Shown one piece after another: positions 27,656 through 39,600 of a stretch of DNA of 64,000 nt. Origin of the DNA: Anisakis pegreffii (Eukaryota; Nematoda; Chromadorea; Rhabditida; Anisakidae); NCBI GenBank assembly GCA_035041965.1, contig JAPYMA010003051.1, positions 62,001 through 126,000 of the forward strand, in the 5' to 3' direction. Within the stretch, counting starts at the first letter, position 1. Every line of letters begins with the position of its first letter. Below the pieces are notes generated by a model. The model was given only the letters and a program-made list of their open reading frames with translations. It had not been told where the DNA came from and did not search any database. Made by a program: the position numbers and the translations under genes.

Positions 27656-27836
27656 TGAAATATTTGAATATCATATTGTATGAACAACCAAAAGTGCTGA
27701 TATGGAACTGTAATTGTTCATCCTCATGTTCCAATGACTTGGTCAAATTGAGTGAAAATAGAATACCAACGATATCATTAATTAATCTTCGAGAGCTGAA
27801 TGAGCAACTGTGTATCTCATCAATAATTGAGAACAT
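27656..27836 (-). CDS. Weak candidate first exon (MFSIIDEIHSC)
   Basis: ATG at 27836 opens 60 codons plus one base, beginning MFSIIDEIHSCSFSSRRL, and reaches a GTAAGA donor at 27655 in phase 1. It lies only about 0.2 kb downstream of the MLKF exon on the same strand, so it could be another first exon driven by a nearby promoter. The peptide is not recognised and has no obvious domain. The plus strand is also open here for about 60 codons, which lowers confidence in either frame. Confidence 0.22.
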
Positions 27837-28051
27837 CTCATCGAATTAATGAAAATCGAGAAAAATGATGGATCATTAGATGCGAGTTTGCGATTTATTA
27901 TTTGAATGGACACATCATTCACAAATGATTCACTGCGCACATCGAAGCGTAAACAAACAACAACCGATAAGAAATCAGTGGATAATTAGCAAAAAAACTG
28001 CAAAGACAACATCGAAGAGTCACTGAAATGTTTAAGGTAATGTTCACTTAC

Positions 28052-28121
28052 AGTTAGCACCCGATTTGCTCTCCTTACTTCCAGATTGATCGTCATTGTT
28101 CTTCTTCAGAAACTTGAGCAT
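28052..28121 (-). CDS. kin-1: Canonical-type PKA-C first exon (MLKFLKKNNDDQ)
   Basis: ATG at 28121 opens 23 codons plus one base, ending at a perfect GTAAGT donor (28051-28046) in phase 1. The peptide begins MLKFLKKNNDDQSGSKESK and is basic and Ser/Lys-rich. From memory, C. elegans KIN-1 starts MLKFLKPKSS with a similar Asp/Ser/Lys tail and similar length, so this is the key evidence for the gene's identity. An in-frame TGA lies 14 codons upstream. A second donor, GTAAGG, occurs inside the exon at 28078 and is also in phase 1; using it would shorten the N-terminus by nine residues without changing the frame. This N-terminus would precede the A-helix of the kinase in the cytosol. Confidence 0.7.
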
Positions 28122-29100
28122 CTGTTTAGCACGCACAATGTTGGCCGTCGAATGATCAGATCAGCCAGCCAGGAAAGCTTTCAGGAAGCTTCTTCAAATG
28201 AGTGAGTGGATTAGGACAGGATTGGTTGGAGATTGATGCAGGGCGATTGATGTGATGTGATGTGTATGCGAGAGTGAGAGTTCTGTGGCTTGCTTTATCA
28301 ACTATATTTGGGCTGCTTATCAATTGCACAACGTAAAACTGTACTAATCAATAAGTGTCGCCGATAGCTGTTCGCAACAACGAAAACGACTCTATGGGAG
28401 GTGGCAGCGAGTGGAATACTGATAACAGTTGATTGGACAGTGATAATAACTGCGTTCAATGAATCTGAGTGAATATTTTTAGACTTAGGCGATCGTATGC
28501 GTCGTCGTGTACGTATGAATCGATTTTTCGATTGATCAACTTATGATTTGATCGCTTTCATAAAATGAATAACTTGTTCAGAGTCCCTCCAATCCGTTCT
28601 GGCAATTCAGAATGTGCTGATAAGTTTATTTCAAGAAGTCTGAGTGTGAAATATTAGCAGTATCACTGATAATAGATATAGCAGTATCGGTGATAGGTGT
28701 GATGAGAATAATATTATCACGCTTCGATCCTGATTGCTGTTCACAGTTCGCGTTTTCGTCAATCAAAGACACGTAGTGACGCTGTCTTTTCGCGAAGAGA
28801 TTGCGTTTTTTGATCCTTTTTGATGATTTTTGCAATAGCCACACACACACACGAGTAGTGCCGTCGGCTTCTGTTGTTCGACTTGTTACTAAGCAATAGA
28901 GTTGTTGGTGGCGATGATGCTAACTGTAGAATATATCAAACTTTTAATGAAACGCAAAGAACACGGTACATCGCTATATCGCAAAGCAAAGCACAACTTA
29001 TATTAAGTTAAGAGTAATCCAATTCAACGCTAGCATTCACTAGATCAACGATAGCAATTTTATCAACGACAATATGAACATCGATTGTTCCAAACATCTT

Positions 29101-29190
29101 TTTATAGGTATACCTTTATAGGTATTTTATAGGTATATACCTTTATAGGTATATACCTTTATAGGTTTTTACAGGTATTTTATAGGTATA
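29101..29190. repeat. Palindromic minisatellite based on TATAGGTATATACC
   Basis: Imperfect tandem array of TTTATAGGTATATACC and the shorter TTTATAGGTAT units. Each long unit contains the self-complementary core GGTATATACC, so the array can fold into several alternative hairpins. No coding content. Confidence 0.7.
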
Positions 29191-32100
29191 AGCAGATGCA
29201 GTTTCGTTCAAATATTACCCGTACTTATCCAAATAATTCATATGACTGTACGCGTATCAGAAATGAATCGCCAGTTATATAAAGTTCACCTACAAATATT
29301 CCACATCTCATATTGCACTTACAAATTAATATTTCGATGCAAATTCTAAATTATCGTTGTGAAAAGAACAACCTAAATCTAAATCGATAGGATGAAAAAA
29401 GATTTTTCACGTCAAGTCATGATGAGAGCGTTGCATAAAAGTGTGCGATAACCGCCGGAAAAATCTACGAGCGAGAATGACCATAAAATAGTTATAGATA
29501 AAATTGATAAGAGAAGCCAATGCTTCAATCTGGTCTATGATAGCTAAATAATAACGTACTAATAGCACTGGATACACCTACTTATTCGACAAATTCACAG
29601 ATTGCTATTGTAACATTTAAAAAATTCCACATGGATGCTAAATTTCTACGAATTTCTACGGCTACAGGTGTGCTTCAATCTATTGCGATCAAACATTGAC
29701 TACGCATGCAAACATACAAATTCTCAGAGTCCCGATTGTATTTATTCGTGCGATTGTTTCGCATGTGCACAATCATTGCATGTGACATCATCACTAACGT
29801 GATTGTAACTATTTTTAGTAACTCATTACCATTAATGCCAACACTTCATTCTGAATACGAAACACCACCACTCGAAAACACCGAACGAATTTAATCACTC
29901 TAGATACATGCATGATTACATTCGTTTACAAATTTCGAGTGTACAATACATATCGACTTGAAATTTTGTATGTTCACATGCAATGATCGAACTATATATA
30001 GCATAAACCTATAAATCGCAATATATTTTAGCCGCCAGCTGAATACAACTCCTCGCTGAATGGTAGGTATGACAGTGCGTTCTCGGAACTGCTGCCATAT
30101 TTTGAACAAGTTTTGATGATGAGACATCCATCATTCGATAGGACATCAAACAATCAACTACATTAATTCAATAGCCGTCACTGAATCCCACTAATAATAG
30201 CAGCAGTAACAACTGCACGAATGGGATCATCATAGGTAGAAGTATGCCAATAAAAGTGTCATACTAATGTACGTGAAACATAAACTTTTATGTCACCTAT
30301 TCATATTGATATTGCTATATCATACTTTCGCTCGATGAAATAATAAAATTCAATTATAGCTCAGCACCAGACCACCTCTAAAAAGTGTTCATTCGTCATT
30401 AGTGATCACAACTTTAAGAGTATTTACCGGTTGATAGCGAATGTGTTGTTTTGGTTGTTGTTGTTTTCATGCTCAAGTGTTCGTTAATTGCAGGCAATAA
30501 GGAACACGGACTAACAGGTTTATGATCACGTTGACAGGTTTCCCCATAGTCACTTCCTTATTTGAAGCAAAAGTTCAATATACTCCTATTATTGACTACA
30601 TTTAGAATAATTTCCATTTCTTCAACCAATATTGTCGAAACTAAGTAATTAATCAATGATTCGGCTGGGATCATGGAGTCGCAGCCAATCAATGAATACT
30701 TCTTTTCTCATCAAATTTATATCGAAACGTCGAGCAAACTTAGTGGAAAGCAATCGCACTGACGACGGAGACTAGTCTCAGTCGCACCAGTACGTATCTA
30801 GGATCTTTCCCAACTATGTATCTAGAAGTATGATTTTTGAGGTTTAATCTGACGGCTTAATCGGATCCGTAAGCGTAGATAAACTGTATATTCGGACATG
30901 TTGGTGGCCTTAAAGGCTTTAAGTATTTAGGTGAATTTCATGCATTGTAACTTATGCAGGAATTGAAATAGCCACTAAGTCGGCCCTTCGTCCTCCCTAA
31001 TGACATAAATTTTACAGAAACTAAGAATAAGCCTCAGAATGATTCAGCATAGATTTCTGACAGATAATAACCTATGAAAATTTCTTACACAATGGCAGTA
31101 TCACTGATAATAGATTGTTGGAAGCTTTATATGCGTGGACTTGAGAAAATTTGTTTTAAAAAAACTGTACTCATATCACCAAGACCTGCCAATACCCATA
31201 CCGGGGAAATATTTCCTCGAGTGAGGAGCACACCTCCTTTAGCTAGCAAACAATTTGTATTCTGCTAAAGACAAAAGACAAAAGCGCGCTCTGAATTCAT
31301 ACGAATTAATAAAATTGTCAACCCTGTATGAGGTTTGAAATTTGTGGTGAAAATTCTTGAGAAAAAGCATCAGTGAGCTGCTAAATCACTGGCTCGCAGC
31401 AGAAACAACTGATCTCCAGCATCGACACTATCAATTGAATGCAAAAAAACGGAATGAATAATTCAAGTGATATTTGTGGTTAAAACAACAAACGGGAGGT
31501 ATATACTCGTAGCAAGTTGCAACTGTCGAATAAACGAATAAGAATTTGGTCGCAAGGGATTGCAAAGTGATGCCAGCAAAAACTGACTGAGAAAATTCGT
31601 TTTCAGCCAAACTATTTTCATTGAATTGATGAGATTGTCGTTATGTGTCAGTTAGGGAATCATAGCAATGAAAGCTGAGAATAGTGAATAGCTAACCGTC
31701 GTCTGATAGTATTCAAGCATATGATCAAACATGAGCAATACTGAATAACACAATTACATTGGCTTTGATATGAAATGAGTAAATTGCATACATTAAGATA
31801 TCATTAACGATAGGGGAGTAGTGAGTAAAAAGAGTCACAGAATGACAATCGCAGACTTCAAAAAGGACTATAGGATGAGCGCGAGGATGAGATGAGATAT
31901 AGAGACGATGCGATCGATCTGTAAGCTAATCGCTCAAAATGGGTTGCAGAAACTAGTAGACAGTGATTCTTGTGATGCTATTTAAAGCGGCTTTTATTCG
32001 TGACAAACACTGTGGTGGCTGCTGAGTAAATAAATAAATGAGTGGATAAATTGTTAATGTTATGAAATGATTTCACATACATAAGGCTATAAAATAGTAA

Positions 32101-33304
32101 TAGTAGTAACGAATTCGATGAGTGCTAGCAATATTGGGAGGAATACCAATTGATTTATGCAAATTATCTATCATAACAACTCTACGCCATCTCGATTATT
32201 TGATGCTGACTGTAATGATGCTGCGAAATCGAATAATCTGGTTTTATGGCATTAGTCCTTGCTGCGATATTAGTAGTGATAACAACGTTAACAGTTTCGC
32301 GATTGCTCGACTTAATTAGCCGATAATTACACGAATAGATAACCAATCCAGTCGCCTAACTAACGATTATATTCACCAAATCTGAGCCATATTTTAAAAT
32401 TAGATAAAACTCCAATGAAATGACTGACAACACAGTGCTCATGCGATTGATCAAGGAATAGATTAGCAACGTGAGGATATGGATTAAGACATGTACGATC
32501 CAGTTAGTTGTATCCTGCTGGTCCGCATCGATTCTCACGACTCCTAGATATAAGCAGTTTTGAGTGGTGACGAATATATGTGAAGATTTTATAGCAGCAG
32601 ATGGTTTCGCCTATATTTCACATACGAGATATTTATAAGACTTGATGAGAATTCAATATGAGAAGTTAATTCGCATAGAAGAGCAATAAAGAGTAATTCA
32701 AACTGTTGAATGATTTCGAATGAAATTTTATTCGTCGTCAAAAGAAATAAACCAGAAACAGCTCTCCAAAAACCACAAAAACCACGAAGATCGGTTATTA
32801 TAAATCTTACTGATGCTGCTGCTGCTGCTGTCATTCTCGTACCGCACATATTATTCAATTGTTCGTTTGCTTATTCATGTAAATGCATCAAAGCATTCAC
32901 GTGAAAAATTCACATTATCATGCTTTCTAGCAACCCACTCACAACAGATATCCGTGGAATTCTAGTCGTGTTTATCCGTTCGCGTATTCATTTTAAATAG
33001 ATTTGACGCAATAGTGACGATCAAAATTAGCCACGAATAAATGCGTAGGCACTAACTACTAGTATTTGTTTAACTAACAATTCAGCCGCTCCGAAAATAG
33101 ACAACTCACCACGCGAAATCTCTTAATTCCCGTTATGTCGCTGAAACTTTTCAGAATGACACAATTTCTGAATGGTGCAAGTGCTTGTCGCTTTACAACA
33201 ATGGAACCGCTCTAAATTGAACAATGAAACCTTATGTCTTGCACGAGAATTTTAGTCTTCATAAGGGTTTGAGGATTAAGATCTGATGCTGAATTGAATC
33301 TTAC

Positions 33305-33371
33305 GAATCCAACCTCTCATTATGAATTCTGAAACGTTTTGTGTTGCGTCTGCATTGAAATATCTCTCCAT
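33305..33371 (-). CDS. Weak candidate first exon (MERYFNADATQ)
   Basis: ATG at 33371 gives 22 codons plus one base (MERYFNADATQNVSEF...), ending at a GTAAGA donor at 33304 in phase 1. The frame is also open upstream to about 33461 without a stop or an earlier ATG, and that stretch too looks coding-like. It shares strand and phase with the PKA first exons. No homology is recognised, and the donor is weaker than GTAAGT. Confidence 0.25.
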
Positions 33372-36231
33372 CAGATTCAATTTTAAATCATTATCGACCA
33401 CTCGATCATTTATAATCAGGCATGTTTGAGAGGTTTCCCTTTTGGAAGAAAGAAACACCACAGGATCAGAAACAGTGGCAAGGCTGGCAAAAATAGCAGT
33501 TATACTTCAATGAGTGCATAAAACTGTGTGTATACTGTAGCCAGAGAACACGTTCAGTGAGAAAAAGTACTTGAACAGAATGACAGAGAAAAAATTATAG
33601 GAGAAGATGCATATTCGGGCATTTTGAGTCAACAGTATACTGTAACCGAGGAGAATATAACTGATGAGCGTGTGAGAAACACGCTCAGGGTGAGTGTGTT
33701 TGCTGAAAATTCATATTGTTTTTATCATGGGTGCGCAAATGAAGATATACAAATTTATGCAGTGAATTACATGGAGTCAGGATAAAGGTTACCACTTTCA
33801 AATGAATGCATGTGATATTGACTGCATTGGTGCATTAAGTGCAATTGATTTGCAGCGGTTTAGCAAGACTGTTAAAGATGAATCAGTTCAGCGATCAAAA
33901 TTTATAATCCGCTTAGAATAGCGAAAGTAACGATGCTCTTCCATCGTTCAGGAAAGACAATTAAGTAAATCAAATGTAAACACTACCGAAACAACTAAAT
34001 AAATCTCCATCCCAGACGGACAACTTTTTGGTAGAAAATGGAAACGTTGAAAAGTGAAAATCAGAATTGGAGAAATTTTATATTTTTCTTCAGCTCAATA
34101 ACCTATGTAGAACCTTGTCCGATACAAAAAATCGACTTCAAAGATCGTTGGATTAATTTGTTTCGGGTTGGACGTTCCCGTGCAGGAATTTCGATTTCGG
34201 AGATTTTTTTGGTCTCGCTCTTTAGCATCACGCACTAGTGAAGTTGAGACGTGATAAGGGTCTAGTTCTAGATCAATGAACCGATCGGCAAATGAGATTA
34301 AAATAATTAATACCATTCAAATGCGTATGTAAACTGCAACGGCAGCAGTACATTTTGTTAATGATCACATGCAAGTCTATTTTTTTCATGTGATCATGTA
34401 AACAATAACGCTTAATCTATCAGTTCATCCTTGGAAAGGTGATCTTCCATGCACTGCCCAAATAATTTCCTTCTGCATCCCATCTAAACTCTTATTCAAT
34501 ATTCTTCATTCAGTTCAAACTTCTTCGTTCAATATTCCCCTCGTTTCACCGAAACCCACTGAACTTCGGAAATTGAACAATCATAAATAACTTTTTTTTC
34601 AAAGAAGATAATTAGGTATGAATAAGGTGGTGCTGAAATGCGAGATGAGACTGAATTTTGCACCATTTCAACTGCACTGACCAATAAATACAGCCTTAGG
34701 CTAAAAAATAACCAATCTCACTGAGTTTTTGATTGATAGAAATGATGGAAGGGAAGATGCAACCTAGTATGTGAGAAGGATTTATGTGCTGATTGAATGA
34801 CGAGCAATCCTTCAAATGGAAGCAATCCCAGTGGAATCACTTCACTTGACGATATGTTCGTTTCATTGCTTCACTTTTCTTATTCAATAACACTTCTCGT
34901 GATGTTTCTATTTCATTAGGATGACAGAAAAAATTTGAAAAAGTTGATATGAGTGAACGCATGGAACAGGTGGGATGAATTGATATAGGCGAGTGAAAAA
35001 TATTTGTGAAGGAGGCAAATAAAATCTGATAACGATTCACTGATAAAGGAACGAGGAGATAAAGTAGTGCTGTTGAAATCTTTCAATGTTATTTATAAGA
35101 CATAGTGAATATAATGTGATATTGTGTTAGAAGATGGTGCTAAAACGATATGTGATATATGTATGAATGAATGCTTAACTTTCACATGTACAGATGCGTC
35201 GTGTATATCATCAAAATATATTTACTATCAAAGTTTTTCCGTGGAACAGGTGACTGATTTTTAACAAACCGAATGTTGTGTGTATGTGCGATTAGATAAA
35301 TATATCAAGACGGACCAGATATTTTAAAATATCGTCGTTGAGAACGATAAACGTATAACCAGGAGCAAGTGCCGCTGAATCCACAATGAAAACAACATGC
35401 TATCCAGAGAATGAAATGTACGAGGTGAGATTAAGTTTTACAGTAAATTCAATGGAACTGAACTGCTCGCATGTAAATAAAGCTGTATCAAACGGTAACT
35501 TAAAGAGTTTTTCACGTCTTGCTATGCGAAATTCCACGAAACTGCACCGGGTTAATAACAAAGCATTCTTTTCAGTAACAATTTCCTACTGGCAAAAAAC
35601 TTCCTATTCGAAACAAATTCAGAGTACTAACACCATCATAGCTCATCATTCAATAGCGAAACATCGAATTTGTTCGGATAAAGTGAGATGTCGAAATTGG
35701 TGGCTTAAAAAAAACCAGCGGCCAAGAGATCCTCTGGATGATAGTGCATATTATGTGGGATAAAGCCCACGTGATGCTGAACTGAGTATTCGGGATGAGC
35801 GAAATGTAAGAAATCGAAAAAATGCTACGGATTATACTCAAACAGATGGATCAAAGTTGTTCACGCTATCCGATTATGACAACAAGAACACTGCTTCATA
35901 AAAATCTGAATGGACGCGTGAAGTGCTCAACAAACTGTCTTGACGAAGAGCAACGATGAGGAATGAATGTTAAAGAATGTAACACAATAAACGGAATTAG
36001 AGCTGAATAACTCAAAAAAAGTTTGCTGGATTAATCGTGGACACCATCAAACACTCGAACGAATGCCTCAAACAATTCATCACAATTCATCACATATTTT
36101 AGCTGATCAATTAGTTCGGTCACTAGAACGTTCACTGAGAGCATTAATTTTGCCAAAAACTTGAATCTTGAACAAACAGATGAACGAACACAGTGTTGGT
36201 GGGGTTCGATTGATTCTTTTCTGCTACTTAC

Positions 36232-36325
36232 TGATTGTGTGATTTACTTTAGACAGCTGCTGGCCTAAGCCACCCGAGCTATAAGCACGGCAAGCAGCTT
36301 GCTTGATTTCCACCGTCCACGACAT
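36232..36325 (-). CDS. Alternative first exon, PKA-C locus (MSWTVEIKQ)
   Basis: ATG at 36325 opens 31 codons plus one base and ends at a consensus GTAAGT donor (36231-36226) in phase 1. The peptide begins MSWTVEIKQAACRAYSSGG and ends KVNHTI; a Cys at residue 12 lies beside basic residues. An in-frame TGA lies upstream, after which this is the first ATG. It is on the same strand and in the same phase as the MGN and MLKF exons, so the splice product would be in frame with the same downstream exon. The peptide itself is not recognised. It lies about 8 kb upstream of the MLKF exon. The alternative is a first exon of an unrelated minus-strand gene that happens to share the phase. Confidence 0.5.
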
Positions 36326-36581
36326 CCCATCAATAATAATAAATACTTCTACTAACAATCAGCAAAACTACATGCTCACTATGTTGTGTAATTTCTTTCC
36401 TCATACAACCAACCAACCGTACAAATAAATGAACATTTGAATAATTCTCTATTTCAAATTTGTTCATTTCAAGAATTTCTCTGCATATTCCCAGATTCAC
36501 TACTCGTGATTTTCCACTTCAAATCACTTAAATTGATCGGTGGATGAATGACATCGCAAAGTAACATCGCTCAATTGGCCC

Positions 36582-36600
36582 GCAGCAGCAGCAGCAGCAG
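36582..36600. repeat. CAG trinucleotide run
   Basis: About six CAG/GCA units in non-coding DNA upstream of the MSWTV exon. A comparable GCT run lies at 32815-32830. Confidence 0.85.
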
Positions 36601-39600
36601 TAAAAACAGCAAAAACAACTAGATCGCATCGAGCAATCCAATCCCCCATGTTGCATTCATATTAATCATTCATTTTCGATCTCATTCGCTTCGCTTCGCT
36701 TCACAGAGCAATTTTGTGTGTGCAATTTTTTTTGACTTGAAATTTAGCATCGGAATTTCATGATCAATTGCTTCTCATGTCTCATTTTGAGAGGCAGAAA
36801 AAAATGCTCGAATTGAAGATGTGAATGAGTTATTAAGCCATGCAAGGACACAAAAAAAGGTCTTCGCAGCAAATGAAATTTTAGAAGAGAGCATCGGGCA
36901 TACAAAGTTATAATATGACCACATTCGCTACCAGGATTAAGGCCAAAGCGCTGACTCTGTGTGATGGGTTTCTTAGGTGACGGCTGCTTTCATGGAGCTT
37001 TACTTCAGCTATTCTGCAAAATTTATTCATAAAATTCAAGGTTTCCTTCTCGATTCCCACAATAATAAGAAATAAATCGAAATTCACGCCTCCAGTCAAA
37101 AAATCTTCGCTCCCACACCAACGTTTCACTCATTGTGCATGCACTCAGCATGTAACATGAGACCACAACGCTTTGTTCTCATTGACACCGACTTCTCACG
37201 CTCGTCATGTTTCTTTATAAATAGATCCAAACCAGTCCAACGGAAGATATTCTGATGGATATATCGTTTCTTCTACTGGTTTCACTTTTTGAGCTGAAAT
37301 TCGGTTGGAACGATGCAAAAATACGGTATGCCATTCGAACGCTCAGTTTCGACGCATGCAACCTTGCGATACGTCGAGAAGGATGAAGTGTCAGAAGCAA
37401 GCAAAATGAAATCTGACCGGTGTGCGAACAGGAGAAGTGTAGGAACTCATTGATGTTAGGAAATGTTCTGGAGAGAGGTCAACTCGATGGGAAATCGAGG
37501 CCAGTGGAGGTTTCTCTGGCGTTCCACATGGTACGCGCATTCATACAAGAACTATTATTCTAACAATTATCAAAAATCACTGCGATGAAGCAACAGACTC
37601 TCGCGGATTTCCAATCGCCATGAAAACAAAACGGACGGATGTCGGAGGAGTATCAGCGAATTTTACAGCAGCAATTCGTGGCCGAAACATCAAAAATCAA
37701 ATGAAGCATACACATATATATTTTTAATGGAGCATTCCAGTAGGGCCACTGAATAATACTGAATCGAACCAAATAATGCATTCCAAATTGCATCCAATTT
37801 GGTCGCCGTCTGAGTATCCGCACGTGCAATATAAATGAACCTAGATATGTTAGTGCTAAACTGGAACAAAAAACCGAGAACTCACCAGCTGAGACTGATC
37901 AAGGAGGGTGAAAACACTCAACAACAACTAAGCAATAACTTTTTTTTCGAGATTTTATTCATGAACTACTTCAAACATACAAACTCTGCAGCCATACATA
38001 GCTATAATAAAATGTTCATACCACATCAAAAATAATATTAGTCGTTCACTCAAGCTGCTCTTCATTCCTAATTTCCAGTGAAGGAAAGTGAGCAACAAAA
38101 AATTTCAGAATGGGTTTGAAATTGGAATGGGAGATAAATTAGATTCGAACTCATACGATGAGCAAAGAAATAAGGAGCTTGTCATTCTAGCCGAGCAGTG
38201 AAATGGCAGTAAATGAAAAGAGCTGGATGGAGAAATTTATAAGCAGCAAATTAGTTGTTTATTGATCCGTCGTTAGGATGTTGCTACTGATCCGCAAAAA
38301 ATTTCATGGTTCAAATTCTGCTGCACGTTCTCATTTAAAAAAAAGAAATAATCAAATTCTAATGGATCATTTAAAATGTATTAAACGGCCATACGAATAT
38401 ATTATTACATATAATTAGACGATTTGTCTGGCGAAAGCACTATCACATCAACATTCATAATACTGTCATCATTGTCGTCAATAGCTCTAGTTATATATAG
38501 ATAGGTTTTTTTATAGATAGAGATTTTCAGACCTAAGGTCTGGCTGGAGCTCAGGGAAAACGTGAAGCAACTTCTAGTATATCTAACGAATTCAAGTCCT
38601 TTCCTTAGAGGCGACGAAATGCCCCAGAACGTCCATGTATCAAGCGATACGAATATATCAAAGACGATCCAAATAGAAAACGCCAGAATGTCCACACATC
38701 TGAGTGCATGAATGCTGTCAATAGAGCGGTTATCTTTTACGTACATAAATGATTAATAAAGGCAATTTTGATGAACTGAAAGTACACAATTTCATATCTT
38801 ATCATGAAATTGATTAGCACAATATCTTTACTGGCATTAATATGGACACAAATACGAGATGTGCTCATAAAAACAAGAGTGATCACATTAAGATCACTAA
38901 GAGCTGAAAGAACTCGAGATGATGACAACGAAGTAACCACTCGTGGCTTGATTCAAACGCTGTCTCTCAATTGATGCCATTCTCGAGTGCTTAACGTTGT
39001 CGTTGTGTTTTTCTGAGTGATTTTGCTCACTTTAATGCTTGCTGTTCATATTTTATTCCTCTCTTCATATGCGTGTGCTGTACACTTCTTAGGCATCTGT
39101 TAGTTTGTCGTATATCCATCCATCCATCCCAGTGTCAGACTTATATCCCAGTTAAACTACTCTACTATTACGAAGGAATGAATGTTTGGTGTTGTTGTTT
39201 GTGAATAGCCTTCACGAATCAATAGCAAGCCTCAACAAGCCAGCAACTAGAAAGCATGCATGAAAAAAACAACAACCAACCTACTAACTCACTGGGGCTG
39301 GCTACTCATTCTCGTCTCTCTTATCATGCTTTAGTCAAATTGAATAATGCTTATAACACACATATTGCCAGATATATACGCCAACGATGTTCTGTTCTCA
39401 TTTGGTAGATATTTGGATGAATGTGTTTAAAGCGACCGAAATGGATGGGATGGATATTCCCCAGATTATTCCCATAGGAAATGAAGTCGTTCTCGATTCT
39501 TGATGAACTAATAAAAAATAAACGAAATAATGAATGTACTAATACTTCAACGAACTATTTCAACAACAAATGACCATGAAATGACTGCTCGAATTAAGCA

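Larger units (their letters stand above)
19913..28051. other. Intron between MLKF and MLASS first exons
   Basis: Contains weak first-exon candidates at 21849-22053 and 27656-27836, a decayed Ser/Asn/Asp-rich plus-strand region at 21235-21770, and an unassigned plus-strand frame at 25027-25293. Tandem tgatcag units occur near 25570. The remainder is unremarkable AT-rich DNA. Confidence 0.45.
28122..36231. other. Intron between MSWTV and MLKF first exons
   Basis: Contains an AC run (28840-28852), a palindromic minisatellite (29101-29190), a GCT run (32815-32830) and the weak first-exon candidate at 33305-33371. The 5' UTR and promoter of the MLKF exon should lie in the first part, just above 28121, but no core element is recognised. 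Confidence 0.45.

Noticed and set aside
35386..35763. 125-codon plus-strand ATG frame (MKTTCYPENEMYE...)
   Set aside because: No recognisable domain or convincing splice context. A GTGAGA donor after 13 codons is possible, but no partner exon was found.
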